From DATJHM01 sp035493895 (GTDB lineage Bacteria > Chloroflexota > Ktedonobacteria > Ktedonobacterales > Ktedonobacteraceae), in the NCBI GenBank assembly GCA_035493895.1, contig DATJHM010000115.1, positions 1-18,343 on the forward strand: a stretch of 18,343 nt of DNA, given 5' to 3'. Position 1 is the stretch's first letter; every line of letters starts with the position of its first letter. Position numbers and translations under genes: made by a program. The notes under the pieces are model-generated. The model made no database searches. It was not told the origin of the DNA and saw nothing but the letters and a program-made list of their open reading frames with translations. Positions 7,275-14,675 of this stretch are shown here, one piece after another.

Positions 7275-7560
7275 TAGGCTCGACTGCTCACGATTGTCCC
7301 CAGGTCAGCCGAGAGCACATCCATGAGGGGAGCCGCGTCGCCGTAAAGGCCATCTAACCGGATAAGGACAGAGGCGGGGGAAGCCCAAGCTGGGTCGCAT
7401 AGCTCGTGATCACCTGGGTAGCTCGTCGCAATTCCCCGCGGTAATCCCCATTGCCAGGGCTGCCAAATGTGCCGAGCGGCTGATTCGTATGTGCCTGGAG
7501 TACAACCGTACGCGTCCTCACCACCTCTCCTCGCTTCCTGCCTTGATAGCCCGGCGCACA
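7213..7560 (-). pseudogene. DDE transposase fragment (IS4/IS1380-like), one frameshift
   Basis: Minus-strand reading begins near 7560 with CAPGYQGRKRGEVVRTRTVV, then LGTFGSPGNGDYRGELRRAT. At a run of five identical bases (7376-7380) the frame shifts and continues SVLIRLDGLYGDAAPLMDVL, then GTIVSSRAYHLLDLEIVK. The RLDGxYGDAA strand with its Asp is typical of the central DDE region of IS4/IS1380-like transposases, which I cannot subdivide further. It ends where the integrase fragment begins, tail to tail. N- and C-termini are missing. Confidence 0.55.
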
Positions 7561-8021
7561 CACCTATATCTTACGAGCGAGTAAGAACGTCAACTGGTGC
7601 CGTCTGCGTACGCTGGTGGATTAGCCCGGTCGCGATTGCGTTGCCGGCAGGAGCTGATCGCTCAAATGTTTCGACGTCTGAACGAGTGTCCCTCGACATT
7701 GATAATGGCCGCAAAATCGCCCTTTCGACACAAATTTTGCCCTCCTTTTTGCGGGTAATACTTGTCTTTTAGGGAAATCCACGACACATAAACCGCCTCA
7801 AAGTGCAGACTTGCTTGCGCATCGACTCTGGCTTGCAAAAGACTCATTCTCTCCAAGCACCTGGCCACGATATCAGCCACAATGGACGCTTTTTGCGTCG
7901 ATTTCTGGCGATTTCTGCCGTGATCGCGTACAATACCAGCAATGCAGCGAGTCAGATAGGAACGCGTTGGCTGATCAGCACCATAGGACTGATATCAACT
8001 CAACTCTTGAAAGGACGCAAC
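7561..8021. other. 461-bp stretch without a convincing gene, between IS relics and the glycosyltransferase
   Basis: Short open frames exist on both strands, but none shows a recognisable motif, and all lack a ribosome site in a sensible place. The stretch is probably decayed IS sequence plus the leader of the glycosyltransferase gene. A -10-like TACAAT sits at 7929-7934, but I could not pair it with a -35 box. GAAAGGA at 8009-8015 is the ribosome site of the following gene. Confidence 0.5.
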
Positions 8022-9203
8022 ATGACAACCTACGTCTTTTTACCTCCACCTGGCTCTGGACATGTGAATCCAACGCTTGCTCTTGCCACCACCCTTGTAC
8101 AACGTGGTCAAGAGGTGACCTATTATCTCCCAGAGCCATTTCGAGAGGCTGTGCAGGCCACTGGAGCGCTCTTTCGTCCCTACGACTCCAAGCTGATGAA
8201 AAACCTCCATCCCACAGTGATGGTTGAGGAGTGTCGTCACGTCTTGGGGCAAGTGCTGGATCGTATCGCTGCGGAGAAACCAGATGTCATCGTGTATGAG
8301 CCGTATCTGTGGGCACGCATCGTGATCGAGGTCCTCGAGGTTCCTGCCGTTGCCATGCACTCCAGCTATGCTATCAATGAGCACTTCAACCTCTTCTCCC
8401 AGTCCGATCAGCACGTTCCTGGTATGCGCGAGATCTGGGCTCGGATCAAGGTGGGGTTGGCAGAAGTCTGCGCAACCTATCACGTTGCCCCGTTTGATCT
8501 ACAAAGCGCGCTCCTCCAGGTAGAGCTGCTCAATATCGTCTTTCTGCCCAAAATCTTCCAGCCGCGAGCGAACACCTTTGACGAGCGCTATCTCTTCGTT
8601 GGCCCATCGATCTTGCCCCGCACCAGGTTCATCGATTTTCCGCTTGACAGGCTCGACGAGAGCCGGCCCTTGCTCTACATTTCACTAGGGACCGTCTGGA
8701 ATGATCGACTCGCGTTCTTTCAGCAGTGTTTTGAAGCCTTTGGTGCAAGCGAGTATCAGGTGGTCCTCTCCCATGGTCGGCGCGTTGCTCCTGCTGCGCT
8801 AGGTCCCATCCCCAGCAACTTTCTGATCTGTGCAGATGCACCCCAACTTGCGCTTCTCGCGCGCGCGCGCGTCTTTGTCACCCATGGCGGAATGAACAGC
8901 ATCATGGAAAGTCTTTTCTACGGTGTCCCTCTGGTGGTTCTTCCTCAGATGGGCGACCAGTTCTTGACGGCACAGAATGTGACAGAGAGAGGACTGGGCA
9001 TCACGCTTGACCAGGAGACGGTGAATGCCACGACACTACGTGAGACAGTTGAGCGGGTGGCGCGCGAACCCAACTGGCGTTCAGCCGCCTTGCAGATGCA
9101 GCGCATCGTGCGTGAAGCAGGAGGCTATCAGCGTGCCACCGATGCCATCCTCCAGTTTGCAGAGGCGCACGGGAAAACGAAGCAGAAAGAGACCTTCTCT
9201 TGA
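8022..9203 (+). CDS. MGT-family (GT1) glycosyltransferase, macrolide-glycosyltransferase-like
   Basis: 393 residues from ATG 8022, which follows GAAAGGA by seven bases; an upstream extension to 7803 has no support. GT-B fold: the N-terminal domain starts with FLPPPGSGHVNP, where His14 is the expected catalytic base. The C-terminal domain carries the sugar-nucleotide motif with FVTHGGMNSIMESLFYGVP (His288) and the Gln-containing end QMGDQ. The family transfers a sugar from a UDP- or dTDP-activated donor to small hydrophobic acceptors such as macrolides, flavonoids or polyketides. The enzyme is cytosolic, with no signal peptide. There are no biosynthetic genes around it, so detoxification or modification of a foreign compound is a reasonable guess. 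The sequence is complete, in clear contrast to the relics upstream. Confidence 0.88.
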   Translation: MTTYVFLPPPGSGHVNPTLALATTLVQRGQEVTYYLPEPFREAVQATGALFRPYDSKLMKNLHPTVMVEECRHVLGQVLDRIAAEKPDVIVYEPYLWARIVIEVLEVPAVAMHSSYAINEHFNLFSQSDQHVPGMREIWARIKVGLAEVCATYHVAPFDLQSALLQVELLNIVFLPKIFQPRANTFDERYLFVGPSILPRTRFIDFPLDRLDESRPLLYISLGTVWNDRLAFFQQCFEAFGASEYQVVLSHGRRVAPAALGPIPSNFLICADAPQLALLARARVFVTHGGMNSIMESLFYGVPLVVLPQMGDQFLTAQNVTERGLGITLDQETVNATTLRETVERVAREPNWRSAALQMQRIVREAGGYQRATDAILQFAEAHGKTKQKETFS

Positions 9204-9510
9204 GATGGATGGAGATCAGTTACCTTGACGGGCTACCGATCCACAACGTCTCTCGCTCTATACGTTCTTGGGTGTTACGTATTCCATATCTTGTCCCGCA
9301 TGACGCCTAACCTGACCTACAAGTCCATTTGAAAGAAGATGGAGAGGTTGGAAAGTGCGAAATATCGGAGAATGCTCATGTACATACGTATAGCATGATT
9401 GACGAGGAGCACCTGCAGGCTTTCAGGCAACCTTTCCAGTGCTTGAAACTGTTCCTCTCCAGTGGTATCTTTCCAGGTAGAGTTAAAATTTCTCCTGGAG
9501 GGAACCTCAC
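9204..9510. other. 307-bp intergenic stretch with a putative promoter
   Basis: No gene with a recognisable product. No hairpin terminator was seen after the glycosyltransferase. The only structure I can point to is the promoter-like pair near its right end, listed separately, and the strong ribosome site GGAGGGAA before 9511. Confidence 0.5.
9443..9471 (+). promoter_or_regulatory. Putative sigma-70-type promoter for the APH-family gene
   Basis: TTGAAA (9443-9448) and TATCTT (9466-9471) are separated by 17 bases, close to the TTGACA/TATAAT consensus. Transcription would begin near 9478, about 33 bases ahead of the start codon. This is a consensus match only. Confidence 0.35.
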
Positions 9511-10374
9511 ATGATACAAACTAAGCTACAACCTCTGGACATTCTCCACGCGCTTGGGATCAACGAAACAGCCACAGTCACGCCTGTGCAGGGTGGGTAT
9601 GATATGGCCATGTGGAAGGTGGAGCACGAGGGCCAGACCTATGCTCTGCGCGTCTTTCGAGCCGGGGCGCATGAGGATTGCGAACACGAACAGGTTGTGA
9701 TGGCTGCAGCGCGCGCCGCAGGGCTGCCGGTGCCAGAGGTGCATAGAGCAGGCGTTTGGCAGGATTGCCCAGCGCTGCTTATCACCTGGCTAGCCGGGCG
9801 CATGCTCGCCGACGAACTGCACGCGCGACCATGGCGTCTCTGGCGGCTGGGCATCGCCTTTGGCCGTATGCAGGCAGCAATCCACGCTATACCCGCTCCC
9901 GCTCTGCTTCTCCAGCAGCTAGACGCATGGATTGACTGGCAAAGCGAGGCTGAACCTGCCTTGCAAAATCGCCTGCGCCACTTGCCTGCTGGCAAGCCAA
10001 CATTGCTGCATCTGGACTACCATCTGAATAACGTTCTGACCGACGGCAAGCTGATTACAGGGGTTGTGGATTGGACAAACGCGCTGGCAGGTGACCCACG
10101 GGCCGATGTCGCGCGCACGGTCTCTATCCTGCGCGTCGATCCCCTGGCCCGCAAGCCGCTGATTCAATGGCTTAGCCTGCAGATTTTTGAGCTGGCTTGG
10201 CGCATCGGCTATCAGCGCGAGCACGGACGTCTGCATGATATGGCGCTCTTCTATGCCTGGGCAGGAACCGTCATCCAGCGCAATCTGGCGCATCGCTACA
10301 AACAGAGACCGCAAGAGCTGCTTCCCGCGCGCCGCTGGACCAATAAATGGAAGGCACGAGCCGGATTGCCATGA
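9511..10374 (+). CDS. Aminoglycoside phosphotransferase (APH)/choline-kinase-fold protein
   Basis: 287 residues from ATG 9511 with GGAGGGAA upstream. The protein-kinase-like fold is shown by the glycine-containing loop QGGYDMAMWKVEHEG, the strand ALRVFRAG, and the catalytic loop H-L-D-Y-H-L-N-N (His167, Asp169 as the base, Asn174), followed by the metal-binding GVVDWTNALAGDPRADVAR (Asp187). The family transfers phosphate from ATP to a hydroxyl on small molecules such as aminoglycosides, macrolides, homoserine, choline or amino-sugars. The typical conserved Lys on the third strand appears to be replaced by Arg (LRVF). The substrate cannot be told. It stands alone downstream of its own likely promoter, with an antibiotic-type glycosyltransferase before it, so drug modification is possible but unproven. 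Confidence 0.85.
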   Translation: MIQTKLQPLDILHALGINETATVTPVQGGYDMAMWKVEHEGQTYALRVFRAGAHEDCEHEQVVMAAARAAGLPVPEVHRAGVWQDCPALLITWLAGRMLADELHARPWRLWRLGIAFGRMQAAIHAIPAPALLLQQLDAWIDWQSEAEPALQNRLRHLPAGKPTLLHLDYHLNNVLTDGKLITGVVDWTNALAGDPRADVARTVSILRVDPLARKPLIQWLSLQIFELAWRIGYQREHGRLHDMALFYAWAGTVIQRNLAHRYKQRPQELLPARRWTNKWKARAGLP

Positions 10375-10461
10375 TAGAATACATGAGAAAAGGTTGATGA
10401 GTTTTTCCAGATGAAAAACAACACGTTGAACGTTTTTGCTCAGAGCGGAGAAAGAGAAACC

Positions 10462-11043
10462 ATGACCATTTCCGTAGAGAATCCACTGCTGGCAGCAGCG
10501 CTCATCATTGTTATACTTCTCATTGTCGCACTCGCCATGAGTCCTATTGGACAACGTAGCCGACACAGACGAGGTGCTCGCTCCGCCAGGGGCCATGCTT
10601 CAGCACGCAAACACACGCCAATCAAAAAGAAAGCTCTTCCAAAGGTCAATGGACGCATTCCGTCCTGGCAAAAAGACCCTGGTGCCAGAGTCGCGTATCA
10701 GCATGGCAAACCGCGTAGCCCCGAATGGCCCAGAGTCGCTCATGAGCATCTCAGCCACGAGCCCGCCTGTGTGGTCTGTGGTCACCGGGGAAGGGGATTG
10801 CAGGTTCACCATATCAAACCTTTCCATCTCTACCCGGAACTCGAACTTGATCCGAAGAACTTGATCACGCTGTGCGAAATCAGAGGTCGCACGCATCACC
10901 TGCTTGTTGGACATCTTGGTGACTGGGAATCGTACAACAAACGGGTACGAGTAGACGCAAAGCGTTACTCCGATCAAAGCGCGGCCGCGATCAAGGCCAA
11001 CCCCACCTGGCAGAAGGAGGCGACTCAACGTCCGATGCCTTAA
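10462..11043 (+). CDS. HNH endonuclease-domain protein with an N-terminal membrane anchor
   Basis: 193 residues from ATG 10462 (GAAAGAG upstream); the ATG at 10411 in frame would add 17 residues but has no ribosome site. Residues about 8-29 (PLLAAALIIVILLIVALAMS) form one transmembrane helix. A strongly basic linker follows (about 30-65). The C-terminal half holds the HNH nuclease: Cys103 and Cys106 (CVVC), His116-His117 (HHIKPFH), Asn133 in DPKNLITLC with Cys138, and His145-His146 before LLVGHLGDWESYN. HNH enzymes cut DNA using a metal held by these His and Asn residues. The membrane helix would leave the nuclease domain in the cytosol because the charged linker follows it. It starts 87 bp after the APH gene in the same direction. 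The role is unknown: processing of incoming DNA or defence are both possible. Confidence 0.78.
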   Translation: MTISVENPLLAAALIIVILLIVALAMSPIGQRSRHRRGARSARGHASARKHTPIKKKALPKVNGRIPSWQKDPGARVAYQHGKPRSPEWPRVAHEHLSHEPACVVCGHRGRGLQVHHIKPFHLYPELELDPKNLITLCEIRGRTHHLLVGHLGDWESYNKRVRVDAKRYSDQSAAAIKANPTWQKEATQRPMP

Positions 11044-11097
11044 AATATGGCTCAGGTACAAGCTCAAATTTCCGTATGCGGAATTGAAGATTGAACG

Positions 11098-11128
11098 ACT
11101 CAGCAGTAATCCTGAGATGCTGCTGAGT
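11098..11128. terminator. Hairpin after the HNH gene, weak terminator candidate
   Basis: ACTCAGCAG (11098-11106) pairs with CTGCTGAGT (11120-11128) over a 13-base loop. It lies 55 bp after the HNH stop and 32 bp beyond the end of the convergent small gene, so it could serve both. Neither side shows a clear T-run directly after the stem, so intrinsic termination is uncertain. Confidence 0.35.
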
Positions 11129-11159
11129 TAAACAAAAAACGCCAGCGAAACGATAAAAG

Positions 11160-11327
11160 CTATGCAGAAGCAACAACAGGTTGCTGTGGTATCTCAACCA
11201 CAATCCAGGTATCATCTGATTCGCAGTGATACGTGGTACGCGTGTAAGTCTTTGCGGGATCCTTCTTACTCACACTGGTTGTTTCTTGGGTTACTGTCAT
11301 TGTTTGCTTGCAAATCGGACACTCCAT
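11160..11327 (-). CDS. Small zinc-ribbon-like protein, 55 residues
   Basis: ATG 11327 is preceded by AGAGGAGAA at a suitable distance; a longer reading to 11354 begins at TTG and would place that site inside the gene. The product begins MECPICKQTMTVTQETTSVS and ends with YHCESDDTWIVVEIPQQ. A CPxC pair near the start and one further Cys in a YHC-x-x-DD-x-W strand look like half of a zinc ribbon, perhaps with a His or Asp as fourth ligand or with a second molecule completing the site. It is convergent with the HNH gene. Function unknown. Similar small CPxC proteins with a C-terminal DDxW strand are, as far as I recall, frequent in Ktedonobacteria. Confidence 0.6.
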   Translation of the reverse strand: MECPICKQTMTVTQETTSVSKKDPAKTYTRTTYHCESDDTWIVVEIPQQPVVASA

Positions 11328-11495
11328 AGCGAGTTCTCCTCTTGTTTGTTTCAATCCTCATTCAGCCTTCGGGCCGAATGCACACAAAATAGCACCACTT
11401 TACTGGCACACATAGTCTGCACTTATGATACCTCCATTCACTTTAGCCATCCATACTGCTCTTTGTCTTGAAATTTCCCCTCCATATCGTTTTTA

Positions 11496-11525
11496 TTGAA
11501 TAAATGACACACCATACATTATATT
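11496..11525 (+). promoter_or_regulatory. Putative promoter of the STAND-ATPase relic
   Basis: TTGAAT (11496-11501) and TATATT (11520-11525) are 18 bases apart. The start codon is 134 bp downstream and has GGAAGGAG in front. Consensus match only, in an AT-rich region where chance hits are common. Confidence 0.3.
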
Positions 11526-11533
11526 AACTAATA

Positions 11534-11548
11534 ACATTAAAATAATGT
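11534..11548. promoter_or_regulatory. Operator-like palindrome overlapping the expected transcription start
   Basis: ACATTA-AAA-TAATGT is a perfect 6-bp inverted repeat with a 3-base centre, nine bases after the putative -10 box. Its position would suit a repressor. It is short and AT-rich, so it could be chance. Confidence 0.25.
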
Positions 11549-11659
11549 AAAGCTCATTTTATATACATCAACCACAGTTCACGTATTTTCTCCCTATTTA
11601 TCTGTTGTCCAAATACTTTCTTCATCACATCATAGGCATCTCTTTTGGAAGGAGTACTC

Positions 11660-12675
11660 ATGTCATTGCAGCTTCCTCGAGCATTCGAAAACGTTCTTCT
11701 CCGAGATCAGTGGTTCTGGCAACAAAATGCTTTTGAGCTTCCCCTTTTATCTGAAGATGGCCAGGATCGACTGATGAGCCTTCTCGACGAGGTAGAGACT
11801 TCAAATACGATCAGCTCAAATTCTTTTTCATTGGAAGTGAAAGGCTTCCTACGATTATGAAAGAACAAGCGGAACGTCTTAACCAGGTGAAAATACTCAA
11901 GGTTGACTACCTGGATCGGGAAGCATTGACCGCACTTGTAAAAGAGCCTGTCAAAGACAAACTAGAATACACTGATGACGCTTTTGCCGCCATTGATACC
12001 TGGTCCGCACGTAATCCCTATTTTGCGACACTGATCTGTAATGCTATCTGGCAACAAGCTATTGAGAGAAAAGACTACTGGGTGACTGAGCATGATGTCA
12101 TGGACGCTATTACCCAATTTGCGAAAAAGAGTGAGCGCAATAGTTATGAACATTTCTGGTCGGATTCGCCTCTAGCAAGCGATGATGCACGTCGTTCCTA
12201 TGAATCTCGTTCTGCCTATCTCCTGCTTGCACTCTGCAAACGTCAACCTCATACATTAGCTTTCGCCAATCGACGAGATGTGATTGCTCATTGCCAGATG
12301 CTTGACAAGGAGGAAGCCGGATTACATCTCCAGGAACTCATTAACGATAACGTCGTCGAAACTCATCCGCAAAATAGCGAACTCGTTCGTATTCGTGTTC
12401 CTCTTTTTACGCACTGGCTCATCAATAGAGGAGCAACAGAACTTGAGCGCAACGAGTTAATAAAAGAGAAAATGCGCGTAGGTATTGGGCTACAGAAGGA
12501 ACTTACGGCGTCCGAGGTCGTCGCCGTAACAAAAGGCTTAGCCTATCGTGGTCGTGATATCACGACTGATGAGGTACGTGTCTGGGCATCACAATTTGGA
12601 ACGATGGAAGATCAACGCCTTATGCTCAAACTTCTGCGCCGATTATGTAATCAAGGGCTCTATACGCAAGAAAAG
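11660..12675 (+). pseudogene. STAND-type ATPase remnant with winged-helix region and start of a PRTase-CE-like region
   Basis: ATG 11660 (GGAAGGAG upstream) gives about 45 residues up to SLLDEVE. The frame then shifts near 11790, and the next frame reads KFFFIGSERLPTIMKEQAER, then VDYLDREALTALVKEPV, then NPYFATLICNAIWQQAIE, typical of the sensor/lid part of STAND ATPases. A winged-helix-like segment follows (LQELINDNVVETHPQNSELV, then RIRVPLFTHWLINRG). The last part, AYRGRDITTDEVRVWASQFG followed by QRLMLKLLRRL, resembles the start of PRTase-CE, a phosphoribosyltransferase-like effector proposed in bacterial conflict systems. No Walker A or B motif is present, so the nucleotide-binding core has been lost by deletion. 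At about 12675 the gene runs straight into IS21 sequence. It cannot be functional as it stands. The effector assignment is from memory of the family and is moderate. Confidence 0.6.
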
Positions 12676-13655
12676 TCTGTGTTTCAGCGAAACCTTTGAA
12701 GCACTGGCTGAAGACATTGAAAAAGCGCTCTGGCAGATTGGGGCGTCCCGCTCCAGCACCGCACCGACCACTTAAGCGCAGCCGTTCGGCAATTACGCAA
12801 AGAGGAGCAAGAAGATTGGACGCTACGCTATCAGGCATTGATGGCTCACTATGGGATGCAACCCACCTGGAACAATGTGGGCGTCGCTCACGAGAACGGC
12901 GATGTCGAACAATCCCATCGCCGTTTCAAAGAGGCGGTTGATCAGGCATTACGCGTACGGGGGAGCCGCGATTTTGCGACACGAACGGCCTACGAACGCT
13001 TTCTGCATGATCTCATTCACAAACGCAATCAAACGAGAATGCCTCGTTTCACTGCCGAAAAGCGGCATTGCGCCCGCTCCCCGTCACCCCACTTTCTCCT
13101 TGCAAAGAACTGCGAATCACCGTCTCGCGTTTTTCGACCATTTCTGTAGGAGGCAATGTCTATTCCGTTCCATCCCGCTTGATTGGCACCTCTCTTCTGG
13201 TCCGGCTTCACTCCGAGGTTCTGGAAGGCTATGTGGGGGCTATCCGCGTGTTTGAAGTCCCTCGTCTGATCGGAAAACACCACCACTGCATTGATTATCA
13301 TCATATCATCTGGTCGCTGGTGCGCAAGCCTGGCGCGTTTGCGGCCTATCGCTATCGCGACGAGTTGTTTCCGACGACCACCTTCCGCCTGGCCTACGAT
13401 CGCTTACGCGCTGATGGAGCTAAACGGGCCGATCGCGACTATGTACGCATTTTACATTTGGCGGCCTCCACTTCTGAGACCGACGTGGAAACGGCTTTGC
13501 AGATTGTGCTCGAAGCGGGGAACACCCCAACGTTTTTGACGATACGGGATCTCGACCATGTGCCGATCGCCTGTCAAATTCCCGCGATCCAAGCTCCTGT
13601 GCTCGATTTATCATCCTACGATCAACTCATTCCCTCAAGGATGACCCATGTCTAA
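12676..13655 (+). pseudogene. istA: IS21-family transposase IstA, N-terminally truncated, two frameshifts
   Basis: Enters at the ATPase junction with LCFSETFEALAEDIEKALWQ, then shifts at a G-run (12740-12743). The second frame reads VPLQHRTDHLSAAVRQLRKE, then YGMQPTWNNVGVAHENGDVE with the last catalytic Glu of the DDE triad. A second shift at 13060-13064 leads to the C-terminal domain (ISVGGNVYSVPSRLIGTSLL) and the stop at 13653-13655. IstA is normally around 500 residues; about 325 remain, without the helix-turn-helix and the first catalytic Asp. The native overlap with istB (ATGTCTAA) is kept. Confidence 0.8.
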
Positions 13656-14208
13656 ATCGCTCAATCGCCACAACGAACTGCAAACGCTGCTCGAACGTCT
13701 CAAACTCAGCGGGATGGCGACCAGCTTTGCCGATCTGGCACTCAAAGCAGCCAAAGAAGGGCTTTCACACGAAGCCTATCTCCACGAATTAGCCAAACGG
13801 GAAGAAGCTCTCCGTGATGCACGACGACCAGAACGTCTCTTACGCCAAAGCGGACTGCCTCAGGAAAAAACGTTTCGTACGTTCGATCTCAAACGTCTTT
13901 CGCCTTCCCTGCAACTGCACATCGAGCGTTTGAAGCAGGGAGCGTTCCTCGAACAAGCAGTCAATGTGATTGCACTTGGAAAACCTGGAGTTGGCAAGAG
14001 TCATCTTGGGGCAGCCCTTGGATATGAATTAGTCCTTTCCGGCCATGCGGTTCTCTGGACACCTACCAGCACATTGGTGCAACGCTTACTCGCCGCCAAA
14101 CGCGACTTACGCTTGCCGCAGGAACTGGCCAGGTTGGACAAGTTTGCTTGCGTGATCCTCGACGATATCGGCTATGTCCAACATGATCGTGCTGGAGGTG
14201 TACTGCAA
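13648..14208 (+). pseudogene. istB: IS21-family helper ATPase IstB, C-terminally truncated
   Basis: ATG 13648 overlaps the end of istA by 8 bp, the usual IS21 arrangement. The N-terminal helical part (RHNELQTLLERLKLSGMATS) is followed by the AAA+ core: Walker A GKPGVGKSH at 111-119 and Walker B VILDDIGYVQHDR with Asp172/Asp173. IstB helps IstA capture target DNA and is about 245-260 residues. Here similarity ends near residue 186, and the open frame runs on to 14295 through the DNA of an IS1182-type transposase read in the wrong frame. The sensor and arginine-finger part is therefore missing. Confidence 0.8.
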
Positions 14209-14640
14209 AGCCTGGCCGGTTCGCGCCAGCAAACGTTTTTCCAGGCAAGCTTTTACCTTAGATTGGGAACGGCAGATGATTCGGTGCCCGGCTGAGCAGG
14301 ACATGCCCTTTGTACCCGGTGGGGTGGTCCATTTTCCGAAAGAGATCTGTGCAGAGTGTCCTCTCAAAGAGCAATGCACGACCAGTGTCAAAGGCCGTAG
14401 TGTCAGCATTCATCCCGATGAAGCCTTGCTCATCGAGTTGCGTGAGCGCCAACACACGGCGCAAGGACGAACCAAATTGCGCGAACGGGTCGCGGTCGAG
14501 CATACCCTGGCTCATGTAGGTCAGTGGCAAGGACGACGTGCCCGGTATCGCGGCCTGCGCAAGAATCTCTTCGATTTGCGTCGGTGCGCCGTCGTCCACA
14601 ATCTGCACGTTCTCGCTCGTTCTCAAGTGTTTTCAACTGA
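14201..14640 (+). pseudogene. IS1182-type transposase, C-terminal fragment
   Basis: One open frame reads FTLDWERQMIRCP, then FVPGGVVHFPKEICAECPLK, a CTT pair, RSVSIHPDEALLIELRERQ, and finally ERVAVEHTLAHVGQWQGRRA, then YRGLRKNLFDLRRCAVVHNL. The zinc-like C-x2-C-x4-C spacing and the RERVAVEHTLAH...RYRGLRKN block with its catalytic Glu are hallmarks of the C-terminal end of IS1182-like DDE transposases. The N-terminal two thirds are missing; the fragment starts where istB breaks off. The frame stays open to 14734, but the native protein probably ends near HNLHVLAR. It overlaps the 3' end of the RHS gene on the other strand. Confidence 0.75.
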
Positions 14641-14675
14641 GATTCAATCTGTCGCTTGCTTTCTTGACCGGCGTT

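Larger units (their letters stand above)
11328..11659. other. AT-rich 332-bp divergent intergenic region
   Basis: Separates the minus-strand zinc-ribbon gene from the plus-strand ATPase relic. Base composition from about 11470 to 11640 is markedly AT-rich compared with both sides, as often seen around promoters or recently acquired DNA. It contains the putative promoter and palindrome listed separately. No gene was recognised. Confidence 0.5.

Noticed and set aside
7803..8021. 73-residue N-terminal extension of the glycosyltransferase
   Set aside because: No ribosome site at 7803, no family similarity in the extension, and the GAAAGGA plus ATG at 8022 gives the normal N-terminus of the family.
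8858..8870. GC-alternating tract in the glycosyltransferase gene
   Set aside because: It is in frame and encodes an Ala/Arg pair run within a conserved region; no need for another explanation.
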